From: Pseudomonas sp. URIL14HWK12:I12
GTDB lineage: Bacteria > Pseudomonadota > Gammaproteobacteria > Pseudomonadales > Pseudomonadaceae
Assembly: GCF_003097135.1 (NCBI RefSeq)
Contig: NZ_QEQL01000001.1
Coordinates: forward strand, 1,240,001-1,304,000
Direction: 5' to 3'
Length of the DNA stretch: 64,000 bases
The translations under genes were made by a program, and so were the position numbers. Shown here piece after piece: positions 45,050 through 54,304 of this stretch. Under the pieces are notes generated by a model, which did no database searches, was not told the origin of the DNA, and saw only the letters and a list, made by a program, of their open reading frames with translations. Positions within the stretch are counted from its first letter, which is position 1. Each line of letters begins with the position of its first letter.

Positions 45050-46012
45050 CTATGCCCTGTCAAAAGCGTCGATCCCGGTGAGCCGAGCAGACAACGCCCA
45101 TAGGCGTTCGGCGCGCTCGGGGTCGGCGGCATAGGGCCGGACGCCGACAAAAGAGGGGGGCTCACCGGCGTCCACCGAGGCGATATCGCAGTCTTCACAA
45201 TACACACCGCCCAGGCCGGCCAACTGCGCGGAGGTGGCCGCCCACACTTGCGTTGCCGCGCCTTGCTCGGGTGTCTTGAAGGTCGGGTCGGCCAGGTTGC
45301 CGTCAGCGTCCAGCCAGCCGGCAGCGATCATTTCGTCACGCGGCAGATGGCGCTGGAGCGGGGTGAGAATCTTGCCGGGGTGAAGTGAGAAGGCACGCAC
45401 CCCCTCCGCCTGGCCAACCCGATCAAGGTGCACAGCAAACAATGCATTGGCAGTTTTCGACTGCCCATAGGCCAGCCATTTGTCGTAGCCCTTCGTGAAC
45501 TGCACGTCGCCCCAGCGGATATCCGACTGGTGATGGCCCGCCGATGAAACCATGACCACCCGCGCCCCGCCTGTGAGCACAGGCCACAAACCATTGACCA
45601 AGGCATAGTGGCCCAGATGGTTGGTGGCGAACTGTGCTTCCCAGCCCGCCCCCACACGGCCCTCCGGGCACGCCATGATGCCCGCACTGCCGATCAGGAT
45701 ATCGACGTGCCGGTCGCGGGCCAGCAAACGCTGGGTAAAGCCGTGCACGCTGGCTAGATCAGAGAGGTCGAGCTGCTCGATGTGGACATTCGAAATGCCG
45801 CCGATGTTTGCCCGAGCGGCTTGAACGTCCCGCGCGCCAACGATGACATGTGCGCCCGCCGCGGCCAGAGCCCGGGTTGTTTCAAGGCCCAGGCCGGAGT
45901 GCCCGCCGGTCACGACGGCGGTGGTGTTCAGGAGATCGCCCTCCTTGAGCAACTCGGCCGCGGTGGTTGCTGCTCCATACCCGGAGTGAAGGGGAAACTG
46001 CTTGCAGATCAT
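45050..46012 (-). CDS. Short-chain dehydrogenase/reductase (SDR)
   Basis: This 320-residue classical SDR has the nucleotide-binding glycine motif VVTGGHSGLGLET, an NNAG-equivalent (GSAGIMACPEG) and the catalytic Ser-Tyr-Lys (VSSAGHH, YGQSKTAN). It resembles the retinol-dehydrogenase/WW-oxidoreductase-like SDRs. The start at 46012 is preceded by GAGG. It is divergent from an AraC regulator, and the 121-bp gap between their starts presumably holds the shared control region. Substrate unknown. Confidence 0.9.
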   Translation of the reverse strand: MICKQFPLHSGYGAATTAAELLKEGDLLNTTAVVTGGHSGLGLETTRALAAAGAHVIVGARDVQAARANIGGISNVHIEQLDLSDLASVHGFTQRLLARDRHVDILIGSAGIMACPEGRVGAGWEAQFATNHLGHYALVNGLWPVLTGGARVVMVSSAGHHQSDIRWGDVQFTKGYDKWLAYGQSKTANALFAVHLDRVGQAEGVRAFSLHPGKILTPLQRHLPRDEMIAAGWLDADGNLADPTFKTPEQGAATQVWAATSAQLAGLGGVYCEDCDIASVDAGEPPSFVGVRPYAADPERAERLWALSARLTGIDAFDRA

Positions 46013-46133
46013 GGTGTGGCCCTCGACGATGAAAAAGGAATCAGGGGAAATCTCACGCTGGCCATTCTCCGAATTAGACTTCGGTGCGTGAATGCAACAA
46101 ACTCCCTTTTTCTGTCGAGATCGTCCTATATCT

Positions 46134-47093
46134 ATGGACCCGCTCTCTGAAGCGCTCTCAGTGTTAAATACCCATAGCGCTGTTTTCGCAGGCCTGAAAG
46201 CAGGTGGCGACTGGGCTATCGACTTTCCCCCGCCCGATGGCGTGAAGTTCAACGCGATCATCGAAGGGGCGTGTTGGCTAAGGGTGGAAGGCGTTGAGCA
46301 GCCTATCCAATTGGCGGCTGGGGATTGTTTCCTGTTGCCGGGCAGGCGTGCGTTTTCCCTTCTGGGCGACTTGTCTTGCCCGGCCGTTCCTTCCGATAGC
46401 GTCTATTGCAATGCCGTCAACGGTGTCGCCCGTTGCGGCACAGCCGATGCCTTTTTCCTGATCGGCGGCCGGTTTGATTTTGGTGAAGAGACCAGCCTTT
46501 TATTCGCAGGGTTGCCAGCAGTCGCCGTCATCCGAGCGGGGTCGGACCAAGCCGACGTGCTGAATTGGGCGTTGCAACGCATGGCACATGAGCTGACCCA
46601 TCCGTCGCTGGGCCATTCGATCGTGGCACAACACCTGGGCCATATCATGCTGGTGCAGGTGCTACGGCTGTATTCGTTTCAGGAAGGAAACAGCGCACAG
46701 AGCTGGTTGCTCGCGGTGTCCGATCCGCGCCTTGGGGCCGCGATTCACGCTATTCACGCCGACCCGGCGCGGGCCTGGACAGTCCAGGCCCTGGCCAATG
46801 TTGCCGGGATGTCTCGCTCGACCTTTGCCTTGCGATTCAAGCAGAAATCCGGTGTTGCCCCTTTGGACTATGCCTTGCGCTGGCGCATGCAGTTGGCGGC
46901 GAGAAGGCTGCGAGCGAACCGCCACACCACCGTTTCTGCGGTTGCACAACAGCTGGGCTATGACTCCGACAGTGCATTCAGCCACGCTTTCAAACGCGTG
47001 ATGAAGTGCTCACCGCGTGACTACAGAGACAGCGCCGCCTCCTCTGCCGGCGTAGCAGGTGATCGAGAGAGGCCGGCAAAACACAGGCCATGA
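46134..47093 (+). CDS. AraC-family transcriptional regulator
   Basis: This 319-residue regulator has a cupin-like N-terminal sensor (WLRVEGVEQPIQLAAGDCFLLP) and a C-terminal double helix-turn-helix (WTVQALANVAGMSRSTFALRF and VSAVAQQLGYDSDSAFSHAFKR). It belongs to the cupin_6-type AraC proteins commonly found divergent from an SDR gene that they control, as here. The ATG at 46134 begins MDPLSEALSVL. Confidence 0.9.
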   Translation: MDPLSEALSVLNTHSAVFAGLKAGGDWAIDFPPPDGVKFNAIIEGACWLRVEGVEQPIQLAAGDCFLLPGRRAFSLLGDLSCPAVPSDSVYCNAVNGVARCGTADAFFLIGGRFDFGEETSLLFAGLPAVAVIRAGSDQADVLNWALQRMAHELTHPSLGHSIVAQHLGHIMLVQVLRLYSFQEGNSAQSWLLAVSDPRLGAAIHAIHADPARAWTVQALANVAGMSRSTFALRFKQKSGVAPLDYALRWRMQLAARRLRANRHTTVSAVAQQLGYDSDSAFSHAFKRVMKCSPRDYRDSAASSAGVAGDRERPAKHRP

Positions 47094-47217
47094 AGCGGTG
47101 GGCAAGTAGGCACACCGGCAGCCACGCTGCTAGCCCCAGTAATGACTCCCACAGCCCCTGGGTGGGTTGTGGAAGTCTGAGCGCAAGCATCAACAGGCAC
47201 TGATCGACCCGCGTTGA

Positions 47218-47802
47218 TCAAGCGAGCCCCTCTGCCACCAACGCTTGCGCAATCGATGGCTCGCCTTTCATCCTGGCCCGGTAGTCACTGAGCGATGACG
47301 GTACGGCCACGCCCATCATGGCTGCCCAAGACAACATGACGAACAAGTAGCAGTCAGCGATGGTCAGCCGCTCGCCGACCAGGTACTGCTTATCGCCCAG
47401 CTGGGTGGCTAGCGTTTCGAATAGCGTGAAAAGCGTTTGCGCGGCCGAGTCTTTTTCCTGCGCCGTACCATTGCGAAAATACGGCGTGAAGCCCCGATGA
47501 ATTTCGCTGGTCATGAACGCAGTGGCTTCCAGCGCCCGCCACCGTTCAAGGCCACTGGGTGCCAGCAACATGCCCGATTGCTCTGCGATATAGATCAGGA
47601 TAGCCAGGCTTTCGGTCAGGACAGTGCCGTCGCCAAGATCAAGCGCGGGGGTGTACCCCTTGGGGTTGATAAGGTTGAAATCAGAGCCCTCTTCGGTGCG
47701 TTTGTCTCGGCCGACCTTGATCAGGCGGTGAGGCAACGCGGCTGCGATAAGGGCAATGTGAGAGGCTTGGCTGCATGCGCCAGGAGCATAATAGAGAATC
47801 AT
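47218..47802 (-). CDS. Glutathione S-transferase-family protein
   Basis: This 194-residue protein has an N-terminal thioredoxin-like GST domain (MILYYAPGACSQASHIALIA, with Cys-10/Ser-11 as likely active-site residues, and the TVLTESLAILIYIAE glutathione site) and a helical C-terminal domain (LTIADCYLFVMLSW). The ATG at 47802 is chosen over 47814 because AAGGA then stands 4 bases upstream. It is divergent from an HxlR regulator. Confidence 0.9.
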   Translation of the reverse strand: MILYYAPGACSQASHIALIAAALPHRLIKVGRDKRTEEGSDFNLINPKGYTPALDLGDGTVLTESLAILIYIAEQSGMLLAPSGLERWRALEATAFMTSEIHRGFTPYFRNGTAQEKDSAAQTLFTLFETLATQLGDKQYLVGERLTIADCYLFVMLSWAAMMGVAVPSSLSDYRARMKGEPSIAQALVAEGLA

Positions 47803-47895
47803 AATTTCCTTCATATCAGGTCAGGTTGGCCGGCTGATAGGATTATGTTCCAGCGCATTTTTCGGCGAAAACGCATATTTTTGGAACCAAGTCAT

Positions 47896-48276
47896 ATGAA
47901 TATGCCTACCTCCCCCGATACCCGCTCCTGCAGCAAGGTCAGTGAAGTCTTCAGCAGGGTGGGCGATAAATGGAGCATGCAGGTGGTCGTGGTACTGCAA
48001 AGCCAGCCGCAACGTTTCAACGATCTCAGGCGCCAGGTGAACGGCGTGTCGCAACAGATGCTGACGCGCACACTGAGATTTCTTGAACGCGACGGTTTGG
48101 TCGAGCGTACTGTGCTAGGCACCTCGCCGCCTCAGGTCAGCTACGCACTGACGCCGCTGGGCCGCTCGCTGGCCGAGCCGGTGCGGGCGTTGGCGGCCTG
48201 GGCACTGGGCAATCTGGAAACCCTTCAAGACAATCGCCGCCATTATGACGCAGCGCATGAAGAGGGGGCCAAGTAG
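47896..48276 (+). CDS. HxlR-family transcriptional regulator
   Basis: This 126-residue winged-helix protein has the HxlR pattern VFSRVGDKWSMQVVVVLQ followed by RFNDLRRQVNGVSQQMLTRTLRFLERDGLVERT. A single cysteine at position 12 is placed where thiol-sensing HxlR/QorR-type regulators have theirs. It is divergent from the GST gene (94 bp apart), its probable target. Electrophile or quinone sensing is inference. Confidence 0.9.
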   Translation: MNMPTSPDTRSCSKVSEVFSRVGDKWSMQVVVVLQSQPQRFNDLRRQVNGVSQQMLTRTLRFLERDGLVERTVLGTSPPQVSYALTPLGRSLAEPVRALAAWALGNLETLQDNRRHYDAAHEEGAK

Positions 48277-48493
48277 CGCAAGGAGCGACCTTCAGAGGCA
48301 GCACTGTCCATCCTGAACCACACTGTGCGGCCTGGCCCTCACCTAGGTGCCGGCGATATCGTTTCGCCCTATCCCTGCGCCGTTCATGGACGGCCCATGC
48401 TCTTGCCAACCTCGCTTCCTGTGATTTTACTGTGGGCACTGCTGGCCAGGGGTTGCGCTGGGCCGGCCAACATCCATCAAAGACTTCCTGACC

Positions 48494-49201
48494 ATGTCCG
48501 AACTTCAAGATCGCCCCCCTAGCGAAACACTGCAACCCCAGCAAAAGCGACCCGCCCTCTCCCGCCTCCTCGCAATCGACATGACGGTGACCATCGCCGT
48601 TATCGGCGGGCTTCTGACTCTGAACGGCTATGCGTATCTGGAAAGGTTTTACAACACGCTCGATATCCCCGTCGCCCGTCTGAACCTGAGTGGCCAAGTA
48701 TTGCTTGCCTATGGCGGTGTCGGGATAGGGTCCGCATTGTTGGCGTGGCTTACGGTGTTCTGTGCGTCTGCATTCATCACGATCTCACTGGCGCTTCTCG
48801 AAAAGCCCGGCAGAACGATTTCGCCTAACCAACCGAAGGGGTTCCCAGCGCGTATCATCGCGCGGGCGAGAGAAATCATCTTGCCGCTCAAGTGGGTCTC
48901 GAGAGTGGTTGTAATCGTGGTGGTTGCTAACATCGTCTGGAAGTTTGCCCTGCAAGATCCGTTGGAGTCTGGCCGCCGCGCTGCCATCAACGTGATCAAG
49001 AAATGCACCGAGCAAACGCTGTTTTATCAAAGCGAAACCCGCACAGGCTGCGTCATCACCGAATCCGACGACATGTTCTACTTGATCAAACGCCTCGACG
49101 TCAGCGAAACCACCGTCAGCTTCAAAGCGTCCCGCCTTCCCAAAGCAGGCTTTCTGAAAAGCCTGGGCGCGCCGCAAACGCTGAACGTGAAGGCCGACTG
49201 A
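48494..49201 (+). CDS. Orphan inner-membrane protein of unknown function
   Basis: This 235-residue protein is not recognised. It shows a soluble N-terminus (MSELQDRPPSETLQPQQKRP), three hydrophobic segments (about 30-50, 67-98 and 132-152) and a C-terminal domain of about 80 residues with two cysteines (KKCTEQ, TGCVITESDD) likely on one side of the membrane. It stands alone on the plus strand in a stretch of accessory genes. No signal or enzyme motif is visible. Confidence 0.7.
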   Translation: MSELQDRPPSETLQPQQKRPALSRLLAIDMTVTIAVIGGLLTLNGYAYLERFYNTLDIPVARLNLSGQVLLAYGGVGIGSALLAWLTVFCASAFITISLALLEKPGRTISPNQPKGFPARIIARAREIILPLKWVSRVVVIVVVANIVWKFALQDPLESGRRAAINVIKKCTEQTLFYQSETRTGCVITESDDMFYLIKRLDVSETTVSFKASRLPKAGFLKSLGAPQTLNVKAD

Positions 49202-49372
49202 ACCGGCCAGCCCAAAGCGGCGTTTGCACTTGGAACTTTTCTCCTTGCCGCACTCCATATCCCAGCGACCCTCCCGCTGTCGTCGTCTTTAGAGGGGAAC
49301 TGTCGCCATGCCAGCATCGGCCCCGGCCAGTGCTGGCACGCACTCTCTGTTCCCACCTACTGGAAGCCACCC

Positions 49373-51913
49373 ATGGCACAGATATTCAACGTTAAGGACT
49401 ACGGCGCGGCAGGCGATTGGGCCACCGACGATACCCAGGCCATCCAGGCTGCCATCGACGCAGCGGCGGCTGCGGGGGGCGGTACGGTGTACGTGCCCAC
49501 GGGCGACTACGTGCTGAGCAAGCAGGGCGGTGGCGTGGTGCTGGATGTAAAGGCCAACGTCACCCTGGCCGGCCAGGACCCCTACCAGACGCGCTTGTGG
49601 CTGGACACCGAGCATTCCACCGGCGACATCGACGCTATCGTACGCCTGAGCGGCGACAACACGTCGGCGTTCAACCTCGGGATCGACGCCGGCCTGCCTA
49701 CGGGTGTGGTCAATGGCTGGGCGGTGGGCGATGGGGTAAAGGCCACGCTGCATAACGTGAGCATCGCCAATACCACTGGCATCGGCTTCGACCTGCGCGC
49801 GCAGGGCAGCGAGGTCACGTTGAGCAATGCCGACTCTTTGGGCAGCCAGCGCGGTGGCGTGATCGCCGAAGGGCTGGTGAACAGCCGCATCAGTGACAGC
49901 AGTTTCAGCGACAACGGCGGCGATGGCGTGCGGGTAACCGGCCCCGTCGAGCTTGCCGGCATCGTGAGCCTGTCCAACTTCGGCAACGGCTTTGTGCTGC
50001 GCGGCGATGCGCAGGGCAACGCGCCGACGCTGGTCGCCAGCAGCGCTTCGGGTAACTTTCAGGACGGCGTGCGGGTCGAAAATGCCACCGGCGTGGTGCT
50101 CGACCACCTGCTCGCTGAGGATAACGACCGGGCCGGTGTGAGCCTGCAAAACGCAGAAGGCACCCAGATCACCGCCAGCTCCATCAGCGGCAACGCGCAG
50201 TCCACCGCCTCGGCCGAGCTGGTGCTGGCCGACAGCCACGGCACCCGTATCGAGGGCAACCGCTTCGGCGGGCAAACCGACGGCGCCAACGGGGCGACCA
50301 AGGGCCAGGCCGTGGAGGAACGCGGCGGCAGCGACGCCAACATCGTCGGTGGCAACCTCATCAGCAGCACTTATGAAACGGGCACGCAGCTGCTAGGCGG
50401 CACCAGCGCAGCCTTCGACAACACTCACACACAGGTGAGCTATGGCTCGACCGGCGATGACAGGATCAGCACGGGTGAAGGCGCCTACAACCATGAGGTC
50501 TACGGCGGTGCCGGCAACGACACGCTGTACGGTGGCGCGCTCGATGACACCCTGGTCGGCGGCGCAGGGGCCGACCAGCTGATTAGCGGCAAGGGCGACG
50601 ACACCTTCCGTTTCACCTCCATCGGCGACAGCTATCGCAGTGCCAGCGGCCAATGGGCCGACACCCTCGGCGACTTCGACGTGCGCCACGACAGCCTCGA
50701 CCTCACGTCACTCGGGCTCACCGGGCTGGGTGATGGCCACCAGGGCACTGTGGCGCTGCGCTACGACGCCAGCCAGAACCTGACGTACCTGGAGAACTTC
50801 GACGCCAATGCCCAGGGCCAGCATTTCGCGCTGATGCTCAAGGGCGATTACCGCAGCACCCTGACCGATGCCAACTTTCTGCCGATCGTGCAGGGCACGG
50901 CGGGTGACGACACTCTGCACGGCACCACCCAAGGCCGCGACACTCTGCTGGGCGGGGATGGCGACGACGCCCTCTACGGCCGTGGCAGCGACGACCGCCT
51001 CGAAGGCGGCAAGGGTGCAGACCGCTTGGTGGGCGATGCCGGCGCAGATACCTTCGTGTACAGCCGGCTAAGCGACAGCCAGGTCGACGCCGCGGGCAAG
51101 AGCATCGGCCGGGATCTGATCGTGGATTTCAACGCCGCCGACGGCGACCTGATCGATGTGAGCGCGCTGGGTTTCACCGGCCTTGGCGACGGCCGAGGGG
51201 CAACCCTTGCGGTCAGCTACGACAGCCGCCATGACGTAACCCGCCTGAGCGCCTGGGAGCAGGACGAAGCCGGCAACCATTTCCAGGTCGCGCTCAAGGG
51301 CAACCACCTGCTGGACCTGAGCCCGAACAGCATTCGTTTCGGCGCGCCGGCCACTGACCATGTGACCACCCCCTACAGCAACGAGCCGGTGTATATCACC
51401 GGCACCGACCGCAGCGACACGATCATCGGCTCCAACGCCTGGCAGTACATCGACGCAGGCGCCGGCAACGACGTGGTAGTAGGGGGCGCTAACGGTGACT
51501 ACATCACCGGCGGGCTCGGCGCCGACCGCCTGACCGGGGGGACTGGCCGCGATACCTTCGTTTACCACAGCGTGGAAGACAGCTACCGCACTGCCGACAA
51601 GAGCCATTCGGACCTGATCACCGACTTCGACACCGGCACCGACAGCCTGCAGGTGCGTGACCTGGGCTACACCGGCATCGGCAATGGTTTCAATGGCACC
51701 TTGAAGATCGACTACAACGCCGCGCTGGACCGCACCTACGTGCGTGACCTGGAGGGTGATGGCCAGGGCCGGTTCTTCCAGATCGCGCTGTCGGGCGACC
51801 AGACGAGCAACTTGTCGGAGGCCAACATAGGCTTCGCCCGAACGGCGGTGGCCGATGATGCAATAGAGGTGTTGGGTGTGGCGACGGCCACTGTGGCTGA
51901 CCACGCGGTTTGA
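49373..51913 (+). CDS. AlgE-like RTX protein with altered C5-epimerase active site
   Basis: This 846-residue protein begins with a right-handed beta-helix like the A module of AlgE mannuronan C5-epimerases (FNVKDYGAAGDWATDDTQAI, GGGTVYVPTGDYVLS). Three R modules follow from about residue 355 to 830, each with calcium-binding nonapeptides (GGAGNDTLYGG, GGDGDDALYGR, AGAGNDVVVGG) and a DSYR/DTFVY spacer. The catalytic YGFDPH of epimerases is here IGFDLR (residues 137-142), losing Tyr and His but keeping Asp-140. There is no signal peptide; C-terminal type I secretion is expected, yet no secretion genes are adjacent. Confidence 0.85.
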   Translation: MAQIFNVKDYGAAGDWATDDTQAIQAAIDAAAAAGGGTVYVPTGDYVLSKQGGGVVLDVKANVTLAGQDPYQTRLWLDTEHSTGDIDAIVRLSGDNTSAFNLGIDAGLPTGVVNGWAVGDGVKATLHNVSIANTTGIGFDLRAQGSEVTLSNADSLGSQRGGVIAEGLVNSRISDSSFSDNGGDGVRVTGPVELAGIVSLSNFGNGFVLRGDAQGNAPTLVASSASGNFQDGVRVENATGVVLDHLLAEDNDRAGVSLQNAEGTQITASSISGNAQSTASAELVLADSHGTRIEGNRFGGQTDGANGATKGQAVEERGGSDANIVGGNLISSTYETGTQLLGGTSAAFDNTHTQVSYGSTGDDRISTGEGAYNHEVYGGAGNDTLYGGALDDTLVGGAGADQLISGKGDDTFRFTSIGDSYRSASGQWADTLGDFDVRHDSLDLTSLGLTGLGDGHQGTVALRYDASQNLTYLENFDANAQGQHFALMLKGDYRSTLTDANFLPIVQGTAGDDTLHGTTQGRDTLLGGDGDDALYGRGSDDRLEGGKGADRLVGDAGADTFVYSRLSDSQVDAAGKSIGRDLIVDFNAADGDLIDVSALGFTGLGDGRGATLAVSYDSRHDVTRLSAWEQDEAGNHFQVALKGNHLLDLSPNSIRFGAPATDHVTTPYSNEPVYITGTDRSDTIIGSNAWQYIDAGAGNDVVVGGANGDYITGGLGADRLTGGTGRDTFVYHSVEDSYRTADKSHSDLITDFDTGTDSLQVRDLGYTGIGNGFNGTLKIDYNAALDRTYVRDLEGDGQGRFFQIALSGDQTSNLSEANIGFARTAVADDAIEVLGVATATVADHAV

Positions 51914-51919
51914 TCCACC

Positions 51920-51953
51920 GAACAGGGCAGCCTGGCAGCGGGCTGCCCTGTTC
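51920..51953 (+). terminator. Hairpin terminator after the AlgE-like gene
   Basis: A perfect 13-bp stem, GAACAGGGCAGCC (51920-51932) with GGCTGCCCTGTTC (51941-51953), 8-base loop, 6 bases after the stop codon. No T tract follows, but the stem is strong and well placed. Confidence 0.7.
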
Positions 51954-52003
51954 ATCCAGCAATACGCTAAAAAGCACGGTAACCTCAGAAAGATAACCCA
52001 AAC

Positions 52004-52022
52004 AATACTAATTTGCATTTTC
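52004..52022. promoter_or_regulatory. Candidate Fur box upstream of the TonB-dependent receptor
   Basis: The 19 bases match 12 positions of the classical Fur consensus GATAATGATAATCATTATC, including the CATT core (52016-52019), and lie about 60-75 bases before the receptor start. The surrounding sequence is unusually AT-rich for this genome, as expected of a promoter. Confidence 0.5.
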
Positions 52023-52080
52023 ACCTGATAGCCTAGCCAGCCATTCACTGCCCCTCCACCGCTATCAGGTGCATTCATTC

Positions 52081-54252
52081 ATGGCTCGCGCATTCCCATC
52101 CCGCCCCACAGCCCTGGCACTGTGCTGTTCCTTCTCGCTCATGGCCCACGCTGCCGAACCGGTGATCGAGCTCGGCGCCACCGACATCAGCGGCACGGCG
52201 CTCAGGCCCGCGGCCAACCCGATGCCCGAGACCTATGGTGGCGGCCAGGTCGCGCGGGGCGGGCAGATGGGCGTATTGGGCAATCAGGACGTGCACGACG
52301 TGCCCTTCACCCTGAACAGCTACACCGCCAAGCTGATCGAAGACCAACAGGCCGAGGACGTGGGCGATGTGCTGGCCAACGACCCGTCGGTGCGCCAAGC
52401 GTTCGGCTATGGCAACCAATCGCAGCTTTTCGTCATCCGTGGCCTGCCGCTGGCCGGTGACGACATCGCCTACAACGGGCTGTACGGTGTGCTGCCGCGG
52501 CAGATTCTTTCCACCGATGCCATCGAGCGGGTGGAGGTCTTCAAAGGCCCCAGCGCCTTCCTCAACGGCGCCTCCCCCACTGGCACCGGCCTGGGCGGCA
52601 ACGTGAACCTGCAGCCCAAGCGCGCCGGTGACACCCCTACCCGCCGCTACACCCAGGACATCAGCACCGATGGTCGCATCGGCGAGCACCTGGACCTGGG
52701 CCAGCGCTTCGGCGAAGACAACCGCTTCGGTGCTCGGCTGAACCTGTCGCAGCGAGAGGGGGAAACGGCCATCGACGATCAGGACCAGCGCACCAAGCTG
52801 TTCGTGGCGGGGCTGGATTACCGGGGCGACGGCGTGCGGCTTTCGACCGATTTCGGGTATCAGAAGCAGCGGATCAATCATTTGCGCAACAGTGTGCGGC
52901 TGGGCACTGCAACGGGGATCCCGACAGCGCCGGATGCTGATCATAACTATGGCCAGCCGTGGACATACGCCGAGACCGAAGACACCTTCGGCATGCTGCG
53001 CGGCGAGTGGGACCTCAGCGAGAACTGGACGGCGTATGTGGCCGGCGGCGCCAAGCACACGCGGGAAACCGGCTTCTACGGCACGCCGGTGCTGGTAGGC
53101 AACAGCGGTGCTGCGACCATCACGGGTTCCGAAATTCCACACAACGAAGACAACACCAGCTTCGCCGCCGGCCTCAATGGCCGGCTACAGACCGGGCCGG
53201 TGAGCCACCAGATCGCGCTGGGCGCCACTGCACTCTGGGCGCAGCAGGAAAACGCCTACACCTTCTACCGCTCCACGGCAGGCAATACCAACCTCTACGG
53301 CACGCCCGTGCTGGCCAAGCCCACTGAAGTCTCGTCGCAAGGCGGTGACATGGGCGACCCTGGCGTTACCGGTAAAACCCTCAACCGAGGCCTGGCGCTC
53401 TCCGACACCCTTGGCCTGTTCGACGATCGCCTGCTGCTTACCTACGGCCTGCGCCGCCAGCAACTGCGCGTCCAGAGCTACAGCTACGACGGCCCCGTTA
53501 CCGATGGCAGCCGCACAGCGCTTTACGACAAAGCAATCACTACGCCGGTATATGGCATCGTCTACAAGGCCACCGACACGCTGTCGCTGTACGCCAACCG
53601 CATCGAAGGTTTGGCCAAGGGCTCAACGGCGTCGGGCGCTGGTATCACCAATCCGGGCGAAACCTTTCCGCCGGGCCGCACCAAGCAGATGGAGGCCGGC
53701 ATCAAGCTGGACATGGGCAATTACGGTGCGGACCTGAGTGCTTTCCGTATCGAACGGCCCACCGATGGCTACCTGGAGGGCAATACCTTCGTGCAGAACG
53801 GTATGCAGGTGAACAAGGGCATCGAGCTCAGCCTGTTCGGCGAACCCATCGAAGGCTTGCGGGTGATCGCCGGTGGCACTCGCATGACCTCGGAGGTCGA
53901 GGACACTCAAGGCGGCCGTTACGACGGCAATGAGGCAATCGGCGTACCCACCTTCCAGCTCAACGCCAGCGTTGACTGGGACGTACCCGGCCTGCCCGGC
54001 GTAGCCCTCAGCGCCCGCGCCTTGCGCACCGGCACCCAGTACGCCGACCAGGCCAACACCCTTAAGCTGCCCGCCTGGAACCGCTTCGACGCCGGCGCCC
54101 GCTACCGCTTCAAGGTGTCGCACAAGGATGTGACTCTGCGCATGAACGTGGAGAACCTCACCAACAAGAACTACTGGGCATCGGCCAATGGCGGCTACCT
54201 GACCCAAGGCGAGCCGCGGCTGGTGAAGTTCTCCGGCACCGTGGATTTCTGA
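52081..54252 (+). CDS. TonB-dependent siderophore receptor
   Basis: This 723-residue outer-membrane receptor has a signal peptide (LALCCSFSLMAHA), a plug domain (DVPFTLNSYTAKLIEDQQAED, FVIRGLPLAGDDIAYNGLYG, IERVEVFKGPSAFLNG) and a 22-strand barrel ending in Phe (VKFSGTVDF). There is no N-terminal signalling domain, so it is not a transducer of the FpvA/FecA type. GTG 52069 is an alternative start. It stands alone, without ABC or regulator genes, so its siderophore is unknown. A Fur-like box precedes it. Confidence 0.93.
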   Translation: MARAFPSRPTALALCCSFSLMAHAAEPVIELGATDISGTALRPAANPMPETYGGGQVARGGQMGVLGNQDVHDVPFTLNSYTAKLIEDQQAEDVGDVLANDPSVRQAFGYGNQSQLFVIRGLPLAGDDIAYNGLYGVLPRQILSTDAIERVEVFKGPSAFLNGASPTGTGLGGNVNLQPKRAGDTPTRRYTQDISTDGRIGEHLDLGQRFGEDNRFGARLNLSQREGETAIDDQDQRTKLFVAGLDYRGDGVRLSTDFGYQKQRINHLRNSVRLGTATGIPTAPDADHNYGQPWTYAETEDTFGMLRGEWDLSENWTAYVAGGAKHTRETGFYGTPVLVGNSGAATITGSEIPHNEDNTSFAAGLNGRLQTGPVSHQIALGATALWAQQENAYTFYRSTAGNTNLYGTPVLAKPTEVSSQGGDMGDPGVTGKTLNRGLALSDTLGLFDDRLLLTYGLRRQQLRVQSYSYDGPVTDGSRTALYDKAITTPVYGIVYKATDTLSLYANRIEGLAKGSTASGAGITNPGETFPPGRTKQMEAGIKLDMGNYGADLSAFRIERPTDGYLEGNTFVQNGMQVNKGIELSLFGEPIEGLRVIAGGTRMTSEVEDTQGGRYDGNEAIGVPTFQLNASVDWDVPGLPGVALSARALRTGTQYADQANTLKLPAWNRFDAGARYRFKVSHKDVTLRMNVENLTNKNYWASANGGYLTQGEPRLVKFSGTVDF

Positions 54253-54272
54253 CCCGGCGCCGGCTTACCTGC

Positions 54273-54287
54273 TCCACCGCGGGTGGA
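54273..54287. terminator. Small hairpin between convergent receptor and nrtR genes
   Basis: TCCACC (54273-54278) and GGTGGA (54282-54287) form a perfect 6-bp stem with loop GCG; GCCGGC copies flank it on both sides and could extend the structure. It lies in the 52-bp gap between convergent genes. Weak T content, so modest confidence. Confidence 0.4.
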
Positions 54288-54304
54288 TGAGCCGGCCCAG
54301 GCTT

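Noticed and set aside
49233..49259. AlgU-like promoter (GAACTT) before the AlgE-like gene
   Set aside because: The -35 is good but the -10 (TCCAT at 15-base spacing) does not fit the consensus.
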